Origin: Shewanella fodinae | GTDB lineage: Bacteria > Pseudomonadota > Gammaproteobacteria > Enterobacterales > Shewanellaceae | Reading direction: 5' to 3' | DNA length: 64,000 nt | NCBI RefSeq assembly: GCF_014651955.1 | Contig: NZ_BMXW01000012.1 | Span: 1-64,000, forward strand | In this document: positions 28,358 through 38,383 of the stretch, piece after piece | How the letters are laid out: the number at the start of each line of letters is the position of its first letter | How positions within the stretch are numbered: the stretch's first letter is position 1 | The notes under the pieces: model-generated | Database searches by the model: none | Told to the model about the DNA's origin: nothing | What the model saw: only the letters and a program-made list of their open reading frames with translations | Program-made: the position numbers and the translations under genes

Positions 28358-28433
28358 GCGACATTAGCTCAGTTGGTAGAGCGATACCTTGCCAAGGTAT
28401 AGGTCACCGGTTCGAACCCGGTATGTCGCTCCA
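28358..28433 (+). tRNA. tRNA-Gly(GCC), copy 2
   Basis: Identical over all 76 bases to copy 1, including CCA. It lies 35 bases downstream and is probably cut from the same precursor. Confidence 0.97.
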
Positions 28434-28454
28434 AGTTCGGGTGTTTTTCTCTTT

Positions 28455-28530
28455 GCGACATTAGCTCAGTTGGTAGAGCGATACCTTGCCAAGGTATAGG
28501 TCACCGGTTCGAACCCGGTATGTCGCTCCA
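28455..28530 (+). tRNA. tRNA-Gly(GCC), copy 3
   Basis: Identical over all 76 bases to copies 1 and 2, and 21 bases after copy 2. No strong terminator is seen directly after it. Confidence 0.97.
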
Positions 28531-28833
28531 ATCTTCCCTTTCAGCCCTATTTAGCTAGCCATAGCAGCGGCAATCAAAATTGCTTATTTGCTGTATACAT
28601 TGGCTTTTCTTTTTTAAAGCAGATTATACTGGCGCGGAATAACTGTTGCTGTGTTCAGGATTGACGAGACGGATTTCGTGATCCATCGCAGGTTTGTTGC
28701 ATGATCACTAATATAAGGTTGGCCGTTACCTGCAAATTATGACGGCAGTCATGTATTCAACAGGCGTTTGCTTTCATAATGAACACAGTTCGAATCAACC
28801 TCAGCAAATCGCTACCAAAATGGAGGGTGCCGG
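28531..28833. other. Non-coding spacer after the tRNA cluster
   Basis: About 300 bases with no credible gene. It holds a candidate promoter for the next gene: TTGGCT at 28600 and TATACT at 28625, with a long 19-base spacer, after a T-rich tract. Small plus-strand reading frames here lack ribosome sites. Confidence 0.5.
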
Positions 28834-29289
28834 ATGCGTATCCAACAACTGCGTGAACTTCTGGATTATATCGCTGAATGTCGTCTTGATATGGCCAAGA
28901 TGTATCACAGATTACATAATCAGGCTGATTCTTCCCGGGCAAAACTGGTGCTGGAATATTTTGAAAAACACCAGAAAGATGTCGCCCAGCATCTGGAAGA
29001 CTATATCGACGCGGCACCGTCAAAGATCCTTGATGCTTGGTATAAAGACTTTGTGTTTGAAGATTTTAAAAAGCGTTGTCAGGATGTGATGTTACCAGCG
29101 AACATGAGTGAAGATGATGTACTTGAATTGCATCTCGAACTCGACAATGCTTTGATTGCATTGCTGGAAAAAACCGCAGCCTCCTCCTCTTCAGCGGAAG
29201 TAAAAAGTGCGCTGGAAGACCTCGTGCGGGTGGAAAAAATTCACCAGCATCGTCTGGTTCACAGCACTATCAGAATGGAAGACATTTAA
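28834..29289 (+). CDS. Small helical protein of unknown function
   Basis: A 151-residue soluble protein predicted almost wholly alpha-helical, with spaced Glu and His residues (MAKMYHRLHNQAD, EKHQKDVAQHLEDYI, LVRVEKIHQHRLVH). The pattern recalls ferritin-like or hemerythrin-like four-helix bundles, but no complete metal-binding motif is evident. The start is an ATG after GGAGGGTGCCGG. It is a single-gene unit ending at a good terminator. Confidence 0.65.
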   Translation: MRIQQLRELLDYIAECRLDMAKMYHRLHNQADSSRAKLVLEYFEKHQKDVAQHLEDYIDAAPSKILDAWYKDFVFEDFKKRCQDVMLPANMSEDDVLELHLELDNALIALLEKTAASSSSAEVKSALEDLVRVEKIHQHRLVHSTIRMEDI

Positions 29290-29328
29290 GTTTTAATGCT
29301 TACGGTTGATAAATAGCACTTTTATTGC

Positions 29329-29352
29329 GCCCGGTTTTCACCGGGCTTTTTT
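29329..29352 (+). terminator. Rho-independent terminator
   Basis: GCCCGG-TTTTCA-CCGGGC hairpin followed by six T, 40 bases after the preceding stop codon. Confidence 0.9.
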
Positions 29353-29485
29353 ATGGCAATAGTATGATCTTCTGATATAGGTCATAAACCGCTGGTGACA
29401 GGGTTGTTAGTCTGCCTAACGTAAGATCAGCAATACGCTGACAGAACTTATATCTCGGCAGTACAGAAAGTTCCGGAGAACAGCT

Positions 29486-30961
29486 ATGGCACAGGACTTG
29501 TCACACTTACCTTCTCGTTTGTATACCGCCGCCGCGGTCAGACAGGCTGAACTTGCCTGGGTTGCGGCTGACGAAGGGCCTCTTTATCAACTGGTGGAAC
29601 GCGCTGGTAAAGCGGCATTCGAGCTGCTCAAACAACATCTCAAATTACCTCAGAAAGTCTTGGTCATTGCCGGACAAGGCAATAATGGCGCCGATGCCTT
29701 GGTATGTATGCGCCATTTACTGCAGGCCGGGGTTGAGGCATCGTTGCTGCTGCATCCTGCCCGCATGCCCACCGCCGAATGGCAGCAGGCCTGGCAACAG
29801 TTGCAGGCGTTCCAGTTTGCACAGATAACTGCTGATGAATGGCCTGAAGCCGACATTATTGTCGATGGGTTGCTGGGAACCGGTGTGCGTGGCGAATTGC
29901 GACCACAGGTGGCGGCATTGATTGAACGTATTAATCACAGCCAAGCCTTGGTTTTCAGTCTGGATTTACCTTCAGGTATTGTGGCAGATACTGGCGCCGC
30001 CACCGGTGCTGCCGTTATGGCGGATATCACTCTGATTATGGGGGCGGTCAAACAGGGGCTGCTTACCGGTCGAGCCCGTCATTGTTGCGGTGAGCTGTCA
30101 TTCGCCGATATTGGTCTGACACCTTATTTGCCCGAATCCAATGTATTACGGGTGGATCGGCATTTCTTGTCTGCCTGTTTTAAGGCGCGACCACGTGATA
30201 GTCACAAGGGAAAGTCAGGTAAGGTGACGGTTATCGGCGGTGACCACGGCATGGCAGGTGCTATCCGACTCGCCGGTGAGGCCTGTCTGCGTGCCGGTGC
30301 TGGTCTTGTCACCGTCATCAGCCGTCCTGAACATCAGTTGACCATCAACGATGGTCGCCCGGAACTGATGTTTCGCAGTTGTGAGCTGGTGGATATGGAA
30401 GTGTATCAGCGACTCGGCTGGGCTGATGTCTTAGTGTTGGGACCGGGCCTTGGTCGTCAAGACTGGGGTTATAACCTCTTTAAGGCGGCGGGATTGACGG
30501 ATAAACGAGCGGTTGTCGACGCTGATGCCCTGAATATGCTCAGTAGTGAACCAGAACAACAAACCAAGTGGGTGTTAACGCCTCACCCCGGAGAAGCCGC
30601 CCGATTGCTCGGTTGCGATGGACAAACTGTCGAGACCGATCGCTTTGCTGCGGTGCGTGCATTGCAACAGAAATATGGTGGTACGGTACTGTTAAAAGGT
30701 GCGGGCACACTGATCTGCGATGGTGAAATGCTGTATGTTGCACCGGTTGGCAATCCAGGCCTTGCCAGCGGTGGGTGTGGTGATGTGTTATCTGGTATAA
30801 TCGGCGCGCTGATGGCGCAAGGGTTAGATAACTGCCGAGCAACAGTTGCCGCAGTCGTAGTGCATGGTGAGGCGGCAGACCTCGCAGCGCGCGACGGTGA
30901 ACGTGGGATGCTTGCCAGTGATCTGATGCCTTGGATCCGTCGTCTAGTGAATACGGAATAA
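29486..30961 (+). CDS. nnr: Bifunctional NAD(P)HX epimerase/dehydratase Nnr
   Basis: Repairs damaged hydrated NAD(P)H. The N-terminal YjeF_N epimerase domain (about 1-215) has VIAGQGNNGADALVCMRHL and DLPSGIVADTG. The C-terminal ADP-dependent dehydratase domain (about 230-490) has HKGKSGKVTVIGGDHGMAGA, VLGPGLGRQDW, LTPHPGEAARLL and NPGLASGGCGDVLSG. The 491 residues match the fused form. GGAG is 7 bases upstream. It opens the run nnr-tsaE-amiB-mutL-miaA-hfq-hflX-hflK-hflC. Confidence 0.94.
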   Translation: MAQDLSHLPSRLYTAAAVRQAELAWVAADEGPLYQLVERAGKAAFELLKQHLKLPQKVLVIAGQGNNGADALVCMRHLLQAGVEASLLLHPARMPTAEWQQAWQQLQAFQFAQITADEWPEADIIVDGLLGTGVRGELRPQVAALIERINHSQALVFSLDLPSGIVADTGAATGAAVMADITLIMGAVKQGLLTGRARHCCGELSFADIGLTPYLPESNVLRVDRHFLSACFKARPRDSHKGKSGKVTVIGGDHGMAGAIRLAGEACLRAGAGLVTVISRPEHQLTINDGRPELMFRSCELVDMEVYQRLGWADVLVLGPGLGRQDWGYNLFKAAGLTDKRAVVDADALNMLSSEPEQQTKWVLTPHPGEAARLLGCDGQTVETDRFAAVRALQQKYGGTVLLKGAGTLICDGEMLYVAPVGNPGLASGGCGDVLSGIIGALMAQGLDNCRATVAAVVVHGEAADLAARDGERGMLASDLMPWIRRLVNTE

Positions 30962-30999
30962 CACGGGCCAGAAGGCCCTGAGCTTGGATCCCTGAGAAA

Positions 31000-31476
31000 A
31001 TGACAAGTCTGCAATCATTAATTTTGCATCTTAAGGATGAACAACAAACCGTGGCTTTAGGTCAACGCTTTGCTGGCTTATTGGCTCCGCCGTTGGTGAT
31101 TTATCTTACCGGTGAACTTGGGGCGGGAAAGACCACTTTCAGTCGTGGACTGATCCAGGGACTCGGTCACCAGGGGAACGTGAAAAGCCCAACCTATACG
31201 TTGGTAGAACCTTATGAGCTCGAACCGCTGGACGTTTACCATTTTGATCTGTATCGGCTAAGTTCCGCCGAAGAGTTGGAGTACATGGGGATCCGTGATT
31301 ACTTCAACAACCGCAGCGTGTGCATTGTTGAATGGCCAGAACGCGGTGACGGCTGTTTACCACCAGCGGATATACAGCTGCATATTAAGTATGTTAATAC
31401 TGAGCGAGAAGTTGTCATCAGCGCCTGCTCGGATTCCGGAAGGATGCTATTAGAAAAATTACAGAACGATGCCTAG
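31000..31476 (+). CDS. tsaE: tRNA threonylcarbamoyladenosine protein TsaE
   Basis: ATPase of the TsaBDE complex, needed for t6A at position 37 of tRNAs reading ANN codons. The Walker A is GELGAGKTTFSRG. Next come KSPTYTLVEPYE and VCIVEWPERGD. The 158 residues fit the family. Its last 8 bases overlap amiB. Confidence 0.94.
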   Translation: MTSLQSLILHLKDEQQTVALGQRFAGLLAPPLVIYLTGELGAGKTTFSRGLIQGLGHQGNVKSPTYTLVEPYELEPLDVYHFDLYRLSSAEELEYMGIRDYFNNRSVCIVEWPERGDGCLPPADIQLHIKYVNTEREVVISACSDSGRMLLEKLQNDA

Positions 31477-32797
31477 AACTAATAACATCTTATTAAAATA
31501 TATAGTTTTTTTTCTATTTTTTACGGTGGTTTTTCCTGCCGAGGCGGCCAATACACTCAACAGTGTACGGATCTGGGCAGCACCGGATTCTACACGGGTA
31601 GTGTTCGACCTTGCGACAAAGCCTCAGTACGACTCTTTTACCCTAAAAAATCCTGAACGCCTGGTGATTGACCTGAGCGATACCCGTGGTGCCAAGTCAG
31701 TCCTTGAAAAACTCAGCCATAACAGCAAGCTGGTTAAACGTATACGCTTCAGTTCACCACCGGCAAAGGGCACGTTGCGCTTGGTGGTTGACCTCAACCA
31801 ACCAGCGAAAGCCAATATGTTTTCATTGCCGCCCACCGGCCCTTATGGTGATCGACTGGTAGTGGACTTTGAACTCGGTGGCACCAGCAGCATCGCCCGC
31901 GAAGTGGATAATCGCGCAGCGGACGACCGTGATGTGGTGATTGCTGTTGATGCGGGGCATGGCGGTGATGATCCAGGTTCTATTGGCCCTTCGGGTACTT
32001 ACGAAAAAATGGTCGCGTTGCAGATTGCCAATCGAGTGGCGGCTAAACTGAACACAGTTCCAGGAATTAAGGCGGTTCGCATCCGCGCCGGAGACTATTT
32101 TGTTGAACTCAATCGGCGCTCTGAGTTGGCTCGTGAAGCTAAAGCCGATCTGCTAGTGTCGATTCATGCCGACGCATTTACCTCACCGCAACCCCGAGGC
32201 TCATCGGTGTGGGTATTGTCCAATCGTCGCGCCAACAGTGAAATGGGACGATTACTGGAACAAAGTGAAAAGGTGTCCGATCTGCTCGGCGGCGTGGGTG
32301 AAATTGTTCAAAACACCGATAATGAACAGTATTTGATGCGGACGTTGATCGACATGTCAATGGATAATTCCCGCTCAACAGGCTATCGGGTTGCCAGCAA
32401 TATTCTCAGTGATCTTGGCAAAGTGACGCGTTTACATAAGAAAAATCCAGAGTATGCCAGCCTAGCGGTGCTGAAGGCACCAGACATCCCCTCTTTGCTG
32501 GTGGAAACCGGTTTTATTTCTAATCCGTCAGAAGAAAAACTGCTGAAAAGCCCAACACATCAGGAACAACTGGCCACTGCAATCGCGCAGGGGATCCGCC
32601 AGTATTTTGAGAGCTATCCACCGGAAGGCACCTTGTTGGCTAAACGCGGCAACATCAAACATAAGGTTGCCAGCGGTGAGTCATTATCCATTATTGCGCA
32701 GCGCTATCAGGTGTCTGTGGCCGCGATTAAAAAGGCCAATAATCTGAAATCAGACGTCGTGCGTATCGGTCAGCAGCTGATCATTCCTAGAGCCTGA
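31469..32797 (+). CDS. amiB: N-acetylmuramoyl-L-alanine amidase AmiB with LysM
   Basis: Periplasmic amidase that cuts septal peptidoglycan during cell separation. The 442 residues have a signal peptide (about 1-26), an AMIN domain (about 28-135), a zinc amidase_3 domain (about 150-375) and one C-terminal LysM repeat (about 395-440, HKVASGESLSIIAQRYQVS). Zinc and catalytic residues lie in DAGHGGDDPGS, YEKMVAL, VSIHADAF and LLVETGFISN. It overlaps tsaE and lies 7 bases before mutL. Confidence 0.94.
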   Translation: MPRTNNILLKYIVFFLFFTVVFPAEAANTLNSVRIWAAPDSTRVVFDLATKPQYDSFTLKNPERLVIDLSDTRGAKSVLEKLSHNSKLVKRIRFSSPPAKGTLRLVVDLNQPAKANMFSLPPTGPYGDRLVVDFELGGTSSIAREVDNRAADDRDVVIAVDAGHGGDDPGSIGPSGTYEKMVALQIANRVAAKLNTVPGIKAVRIRAGDYFVELNRRSELAREAKADLLVSIHADAFTSPQPRGSSVWVLSNRRANSEMGRLLEQSEKVSDLLGGVGEIVQNTDNEQYLMRTLIDMSMDNSRSTGYRVASNILSDLGKVTRLHKKNPEYASLAVLKAPDIPSLLVETGFISNPSEEKLLKSPTHQEQLATAIAQGIRQYFESYPPEGTLLAKRGNIKHKVASGESLSIIAQRYQVSVAAIKKANNLKSDVVRIGQQLIIPRA

Positions 32798-32804
32798 GGT
32801 TGAC

Positions 32805-34568
32805 ATGGCTATTCAGATATTGCCGCCGCAACTGGCTAACCAGATTGCTGCCGGTGAAGTGGTAGAACGTCCGGCGTCAGTCGTTAAAGAGCTGGTTGAG
32901 AACTGTCTTGATGCGGGCGCAACCCGCATCGATATCGACATTGAAAAAGGTGGGGCCAAGCTGATCCGTATTCAGGATAATGGCAGTGGCATCGAACAAA
33001 ATGATTTGCCGCTGGCGTTGTCGCGGCACGCCACCTCAAAGCTACATACCTTAGATGATTTGGAAGCGATTCTTAGCTTTGGTTTTCGTGGGGAAGCCTT
33101 GGCAAGTATCAGTTCAGTTTCTCGTTTGACGCTGACATCCCGCACCTCTGCACAGTCCGAGGCCTGGATGGCATACGCCGAAGGTTCAGAAATGGCGGTG
33201 AAGCTGCAACCTGCGGCACATCCCGTGGGGACGACCATTGAAGTGGCCGATCTGTTTTTCAATACTCCGGCGCGTCGGCGTTTTCTCAAAAGTGATAAGA
33301 CTGAATTTGCCCATATTGATGAATGGTTGAAACGCATGGCGTTGGTGCGCCCGGATATTCAGCTAACACTCAAGCACAACGGCAAGCAGGTACGGCATTA
33401 TCGGCCCGCCAATACTGACAACCAGTTCTTACAACGCTTAACACAGGTCACTGGCCGCAGTTTTGCCGAGCAAGCCGTAAAAATTGAATGCCAGCATGAT
33501 GATCTGTCTCTGAGCGGTTATCTGCAATCACCACAACAACGAGAATTACAGGACACCCATTACTTTTATGTCAATGGCCGACTCGTGCGTGACCGACTGG
33601 TCAATCATGCGGTGCGGCAGGCGTTTGCAGATCTTGATGAAATCGAGCAGCCAGGTTATGTGTTGATGTTGCAGTTAGACCCTCATCAAGTGGATGTGAA
33701 TGTGCATCCGGCTAAGCACGAAGTCCGCTTTCATCAGGCGCGATACGTACATGATTTTATTCTGCAGGCATTAACGTCGGCATTGGAACAATCGGCAACA
33801 TTGTTGCCGACAGCCCCATTTCCCATTAAGCCGCAATTAAGCGAGTATCCGTATAGTGAGCCGCCGCGGTCATTTGCTTCGCAACCTGCTGATGACCGGA
33901 GTTTTGCTCCTCAACGGGAAACAAGTTCCACAGCGACATATAGCGGTGGCGGAAGGACTTCCACGGCACCTACAACGCCATCTAAAGCCGTTCTGCACAG
34001 CTACGGGGCGTTGCTCAGTACTCCTGGACACGTCAATGAAACAAGCGATGTTGTGCCCACAATGCCGCCGCTGCTGGATGGTGAATTCTGGGTACTGACT
34101 GACGCTGACAAACTGCTGTTGTTACCGATAAAACCTGTGGCGCAGCAACTCAAATATCAGCAGATTGCCGATAAGCTGCCTCAGGGATTACCTGCGCAGC
34201 CGCTGTTGATGCCCGTGGCACTGGATCTTGTCGAAGAATGGAAGTCTGTGCTTGAGGAACAGCAAGTGTTACTGAATCGCTTGGGGTTAGAACTCAATAT
34301 TCGTTATCAGCAGTTGATAATCAAAAAAGTACCCCCATATCTCAGAGACACGCAGCTTGCGGAACTGGTGCCGGAACTGTTGCAGTGGTTGCTACAAGGC
34401 GTTCCGGCAGATAGCGAATTGGCGCAATGGCTAGCGCAAAAGAGTACGCAAGGCTTTGTCTCAGCCCCAACCGTTTGGCAGATGCTCAGCGTGTTGGACG
34501 ACACGGCTAAGGCGCGGATTTTTAAATTGGCCCAGGTATTGCCTTGGCGTAAATGGTTGGAACTGTAG
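32805..34568 (+). CDS. mutL: DNA mismatch repair protein MutL
   Basis: GHKL ATPase that couples MutS to MutH/UvrD in mismatch repair. The 587 residues begin with [21 protein letters not shown]. The ATPase motifs are [20 protein letters not shown] and [14 protein letters not shown]. The linker (about 340-400) is variable and rich in Ser, Pro and Thr. No DQHA(x)2E endonuclease motif is visible in the C-terminal domain, as expected in organisms using MutH. miaA starts one base after the stop codon. Confidence 0.95.
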   Translation: MAIQILPPQLANQIAAGEVVERPASVVKELVENCLDAGATRIDIDIEKGGAKLIRIQDNGSGIEQNDLPLALSRHATSKLHTLDDLEAILSFGFRGEALASISSVSRLTLTSRTSAQSEAWMAYAEGSEMAVKLQPAAHPVGTTIEVADLFFNTPARRRFLKSDKTEFAHIDEWLKRMALVRPDIQLTLKHNGKQVRHYRPANTDNQFLQRLTQVTGRSFAEQAVKIECQHDDLSLSGYLQSPQQRELQDTHYFYVNGRLVRDRLVNHAVRQAFADLDEIEQPGYVLMLQLDPHQVDVNVHPAKHEVRFHQARYVHDFILQALTSALEQSATLLPTAPFPIKPQLSEYPYSEPPRSFASQPADDRSFAPQRETSSTATYSGGGRTSTAPTTPSKAVLHSYGALLSTPGHVNETSDVVPTMPPLLDGEFWVLTDADKLLLLPIKPVAQQLKYQQIADKLPQGLPAQPLLMPVALDLVEEWKSVLEEQQVLLNRLGLELNIRYQQLIIKKVPPYLRDTQLAELVPELLQWLLQGVPADSELAQWLAQKSTQGFVSAPTVWQMLSVLDDTAKARIFKLAQVLPWRKWLEL

Positions 34569-34569
34569 T

Positions 34570-35493
34570 GTGACTGAGGCATTACCCAGAGTTATTACCC
34601 TGATGGGGCCGACAGCCTCCGGAAAAACAGCACTGGCGTTAGCGCTAGCGGAGCACCACAACTGTGAAATCATTTCCGTCGATTCGGCACTGATTTACCG
34701 GCAGATGGACATAGGTACCGCTAAGCCCTCGGCGGCAGAGTTACAACGGGCTCCGCACCGTTTGATTGATATTCTGGACCCGTTGCAAAGTTATTCCGCA
34801 GCGGATTTTCGCGCAGATTGTCTGCGGGAGATTGAAGCGGTGCTGGCACAAGGGAAAACACCACTGTTGGTGGGCGGCACCATGATGTATTTCAAGGCAT
34901 TGCTGGACGGATTATCGCCATTGCCTAGTGCTGACGAAAACGTCCGGGCGGAGATAGCGGCAGAAGTTGCCAGCAACGGCTGGTTGGCACTGCATGAACA
35001 ACTCGCTCAGATCGATCCGAATGCCGCCGCACGGATCCATCCTAACGATCCGCAGCGCTTGTCGCGGGCCATAGAGGTCTATCGCATCAGTGGCAAGACG
35101 TTGACCGAACTAACGCAGACGAAAGGTAATGCGTTGCCTTATGACGTGGTGCAATTTGCAGTGGCTCCAGCGCAGCGTGCACAGCTCCACCAAAGTATTG
35201 CGTTGCGGTTTGAACAGATGTTGGCTGCCGGTTTTATCGATGAGGTAGCCAATTTAAAAGCTCGGGGTGATCTGCATCTGGATTTGCCTTCGATGCGATG
35301 TGTCGGATATCGCCAATGTTGGCAGTATCTTGATGGCGATTATGACTACACTGCTATGACAGAAAAAGCCATAGCCGCCACTAGGCAATTGGCTAAGCGT
35401 CAATTAACATGGTTACGGGGATGGCCTGGACTGAATTGGCTCGAGAGCGGTGCAGCAGGAAATTTAGTTACACTTATACATCAATGCCGCTAG
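34570..35493 (+). CDS. miaA: tRNA dimethylallyltransferase MiaA
   Basis: Adds a dimethylallyl group to A37 of tRNAs reading UNN codons. The P-loop is [14 protein letters not shown], followed by [21 protein letters not shown]. The 307 residues fit the family when started at the GTG at 34570, one base after the mutL stop. An open extension upstream lies entirely inside mutL and is not conserved. Next is hfq, the usual order. Confidence 0.95.
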   Translation: MTEALPRVITLMGPTASGKTALALALAEHHNCEIISVDSALIYRQMDIGTAKPSAAELQRAPHRLIDILDPLQSYSAADFRADCLREIEAVLAQGKTPLLVGGTMMYFKALLDGLSPLPSADENVRAEIAAEVASNGWLALHEQLAQIDPNAAARIHPNDPQRLSRAIEVYRISGKTLTELTQTKGNALPYDVVQFAVAPAQRAQLHQSIALRFEQMLAAGFIDEVANLKARGDLHLDLPSMRCVGYRQCWQYLDGDYDYTAMTEKAIAATRQLAKRQLTWLRGWPGLNWLESGAAGNLVTLIHQCR

Positions 35494-35510
35494 CTTAATG
35501 GTCCTTGCTG

Positions 35511-35516
35511 TATAAT
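35511..35516 (+). promoter_or_regulatory. Candidate -10 box upstream of hfq
   Basis: A perfect TATAAT preceded by TTGCTG lies 65 bases before the hfq start, within the miaA-hfq spacer. No convincing -35 is present. Separate hfq promoters near miaA are known in E. coli. Confidence 0.4.
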
Positions 35517-35580
35517 ACTAAAACTAAATAAGAAAGTGTCACTGTTGGATTAATACATATAAAGCAAAAAGGAAATAAAA

Positions 35581-35859
35581 ATGGCTAAGGGGCAATCTTT
35601 ACAAGACCCATTTTTGAATGCGTTACGCCGTGAACGTGTTCCGGTTTCAATCTATCTGGTTAACGGCATTAAGTTGCAGGGGCAGGTAGAGTCTTTTGAT
35701 CAGTTTGTGATTCTGCTGAAAAACACTGTAAGTCAGATGGTATACAAGCACGCGATTTCAACAGTGGTACCTTCCCGTCCATTCAATATGGGAAGTGGTC
35801 ATCAAGGCGCGCAAGCCGCTGGTTATACGGCCGGTGATGACAGCAGCAGTGAGCAGTAA
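35581..35859 (+). CDS. hfq: RNA chaperone Hfq
   Basis: Hexameric Sm-like protein that pairs small RNAs with mRNAs. The 92 residues contain the Sm1 core ([35 protein letters not shown]) and the Sm2 motif YKHAIST. The C-terminal tail is short and acidic. AAGGAAAT lies about 8 bases upstream. Its presence matters for the candidate structured RNA at 48585-48677. Confidence 0.97.
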   Translation: MAKGQSLQDPFLNALRRERVPVSIYLVNGIKLQGQVESFDQFVILLKNTVSQMVYKHAISTVVPSRPFNMGSGHQGAQAAGYTAGDDSSSEQ

Positions 35860-35876
35860 TAGCGAGGGGTTACTTC

Positions 35877-37184
35877 TTGTTTGAACGCTATGAAGCGGGG
35901 GAAACTGCCGTTCTGGTGCACATTGAATTTACCGATGAAGATAGTCGGGAAGATTTACTGGAACTGCAGTTACTGGTGGAGTCTGCCGGCGCTCGGTCGG
36001 TTGGGGTAATCACTGGTAGCAGGAAGGCACCTGATCGCAAGTATTTTGTCGGGACCGGTAAGGCCGAAGAATTAGCCACAATGGTAGCGGCGACAGAGGC
36101 TAATGTGGTGATTTTTAACCACGCGTTGAGTCCTGCTCAAGAGCGCAACTTGGAAATGTTGTGCCAGTGCCGGGTGTTGGATCGTACCACGCTGATCCTC
36201 GATATTTTTGCCCAACGCGCCCGTACCCACGAAGGTAAGTTGCAGGTGGAGCTAGCGCAATTGCGCCACATGTCAACGCGCCTAGTTCGGGGCTGGACTC
36301 ACCTTGAACGACAAAAAGGTGGTATTGGTCTGCGTGGCCCCGGTGAAACACAGTTGGAAACTGACCGTCGTTTATTGCGCGGTCGCATCAAGTATATCAA
36401 TCGCCGCTTGGAGAAAGTGGACAAGCAGCGCGAACAGAGCCGTCGAGCTCGTCAGCGCAGCGATCTTGCCACAGTTTCTCTGGTGGGCTACACCAATGCG
36501 GGTAAATCTACGCTTTTCAATACGTTAACTGAATCCACTGTCTATGCAGCGGATCAGTTGTTTGCAACGTTGGATCCAACATTACGTAAACTGGATCTGC
36601 AACATGGTGCAGTATTTTTGGCGGACACCGTGGGGTTTATCCGTCATCTGCCTCATGAATTGGTCGCGGCATTTAAAGCGACATTGCAGGAAACTCGTCA
36701 GGCAGACTTGTTGCTGCACGTAGTGGATTGTGCCGATGGCAATATGGATGACAATTTTGCACAAGTACAGGAAGTGCTGCGTGAAATTGATGCTGGTGAA
36801 ATACCGCAGCTAGTTGTTTTCAATAAGATTGATTTGCTTGATGAGGTGGAACCTAAGATAGATATCGACGCTGATGGACATCCTTCTCGAGTATGGATTT
36901 CAGCGCAAAAAGGCTTGGGACTGGATCTGTTGAAGCAGGCGATTGAGCAGATCACCGGCAGCACAATTGTCAGTGTGACGCTAAAAATCCCAGCCGCGAA
37001 AGGCCATTATCTTGGCCAGTTTTATAACCTGGACGCGATACAGCAGAAAGCGTATGACGACTTGGGGAACTGTATTCTGTCCGTGCGTTTGCCTGAAGCG
37101 GATTGGCAGCGGCTTATCAAACAGAGTGAAGGCGAGATTATGCGTCTGGTCTACATTCCTGAAGAAGATAATGCAGTCTGTTAA
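35877..37184 (+). CDS. hflX: Ribosome-splitting GTPase HflX
   Basis: GTPase that dissociates stalled ribosomes. The 435 residues have the HflX N-domain (GSRKAPDRKYFVGTGKAEEL, QARTH-type DIFAQRARTHEGKLQVELA) and G domain motifs GYTNAGKSTLFN, DTVGFIRHLP and NKID. The start is a rare TTG: GAGGGG lies 7 bases upstream and the product then aligns with the usual MF(E/D)RY N-terminus. It is 17 bases after hfq. Confidence 0.95.
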   Translation: MFERYEAGETAVLVHIEFTDEDSREDLLELQLLVESAGARSVGVITGSRKAPDRKYFVGTGKAEELATMVAATEANVVIFNHALSPAQERNLEMLCQCRVLDRTTLILDIFAQRARTHEGKLQVELAQLRHMSTRLVRGWTHLERQKGGIGLRGPGETQLETDRRLLRGRIKYINRRLEKVDKQREQSRRARQRSDLATVSLVGYTNAGKSTLFNTLTESTVYAADQLFATLDPTLRKLDLQHGAVFLADTVGFIRHLPHELVAAFKATLQETRQADLLLHVVDCADGNMDDNFAQVQEVLREIDAGEIPQLVVFNKIDLLDEVEPKIDIDADGHPSRVWISAQKGLGLDLLKQAIEQITGSTIVSVTLKIPAAKGHYLGQFYNLDAIQQKAYDDLGNCILSVRLPEADWQRLIKQSEGEIMRLVYIPEEDNAVC

Positions 37185-37219
37185 TATTCTCTTTAATTCA
37201 TCCTTTAACGGAGTATTAA

Positions 37220-38380
37220 ATGGCTTGGAATGAGCCCGGTAACAAGGGTAATGATCCTTGGGGAAATAAGGGCGGCAATGACAAAGGACCGCCAGATATG
37301 GACGAAGTGTTCCGCAATCTGTCCAAACGATTTGGTGGCAAAGGAGGCGGATCAGGTTTTAGCATCGGCGCAGTAGTGATTGTGCTGGCGATTGCTGTGG
37401 CTGTATGGGCCTTTTCTGGTTTTTACACCATCAAGGAAGCTGAGCGTGGCGTGGTGTTACGTTTTGGCCAGCATGTTGGGGACGTTGGTGCCGGTTTGCA
37501 CTGGAAAGCGACATTCATCGACAGCGTCACACCTGTGGATATTTCATCTGTTCGCTCATTGCCGGCCTCTGGCAGCATGTTGACCGGTGATGAAAACGTC
37601 GTGCAGGTGGAACTGGATGTGCAGTATAAGGTGACTAATGCCTACCAGTTCTTGTTCAGTGCAGTGGATCCGCGTTCTAGCCTCAGCGAAGCGACAGACA
37701 GCGCTCTGCGTTACGTGGTGGGTCACTCCAATATGGATGATATCCTGACCACAGGCCGGGCACAGATCCGTGATGACACCTGGGCGGAAATTGAACGGAT
37801 AGTCAAACCTTATAATTTAGGGTTGACCATCGTCGATGTGAACTTCCTGCCAGCACGACCACCGGAAGAAGTAAAAGAAGCTTTCGATGATGCCATCGCT
37901 GCACAGGAAGATGAGCAGACCTATATTCGTCAAGCCGAAGCTTATGAACGAGAAATTGAGCCTAAAGCGCGTGGTCAGGTACAACGTATCAGTGAAGATG
38001 CTCGTGCTTATAAAGAGCAGGTTGTCCAAGATGCTGAAGGTGCGGTTGCTCGTTTTGAAAAGTTATTACCTGAATATAAACAGGCGCCAGAGGTGACTCG
38101 CAACCGTTTGTATTTGGATGCTATGCAGGATGTCTATAGCCATACCAGCAAGGTGTTAGTCGATACGAAAAGCAACGGCAACCTGTTGTATCTGCCGCTG
38201 GATAAATTGTTATCAGGACAGCACACAGCGACTCCATCGCCAACATCGGCCGCGACCGATAGTCATGGCGGCGATCCTGTCACTAATTTCGGCATGAAGT
38301 CTCGTAACGCTGGAGACAGCGATACCAGTATTTCTGGACGGCTTCCCCGTGAAGATCGTACTCGCCAGGGGAGGGAATAA
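37220..38380 (+). CDS. hflK: FtsH regulator HflK (SPFH family)
   Basis: Inner-membrane band-7/SPFH protein that forms a cage with HflC around FtsH. The 386 residues have a Gly/Asn-rich N-terminal tail (MAWNEPGNKGNDPW), one membrane helix (about 50-70) and an SPFH domain (about 75-270). The C-terminal tail is Ser/Thr-rich. It ends 3 bases before hflC. Confidence 0.95.
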   Translation: MAWNEPGNKGNDPWGNKGGNDKGPPDMDEVFRNLSKRFGGKGGGSGFSIGAVVIVLAIAVAVWAFSGFYTIKEAERGVVLRFGQHVGDVGAGLHWKATFIDSVTPVDISSVRSLPASGSMLTGDENVVQVELDVQYKVTNAYQFLFSAVDPRSSLSEATDSALRYVVGHSNMDDILTTGRAQIRDDTWAEIERIVKPYNLGLTIVDVNFLPARPPEEVKEAFDDAIAAQEDEQTYIRQAEAYEREIEPKARGQVQRISEDARAYKEQVVQDAEGAVARFEKLLPEYKQAPEVTRNRLYLDAMQDVYSHTSKVLVDTKSNGNLLYLPLDKLLSGQHTATPSPTSAATDSHGGDPVTNFGMKSRNAGDSDTSISGRLPREDRTRQGRE

Positions 38381-38383
38381 TCC

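Noticed and set aside
28247-28530. Three spaced identical repeats resembling a CRISPR array
   Set aside because: Each repeat is a complete 76-base tRNA-Gly cloverleaf with CCA, and the spacers differ in length (35 and 21 bases).
34456-34569. Extended MiaA start inside mutL
   Set aside because: The P-loop begins only after the GTG at 34570; the upstream codons are mutL read in another frame.
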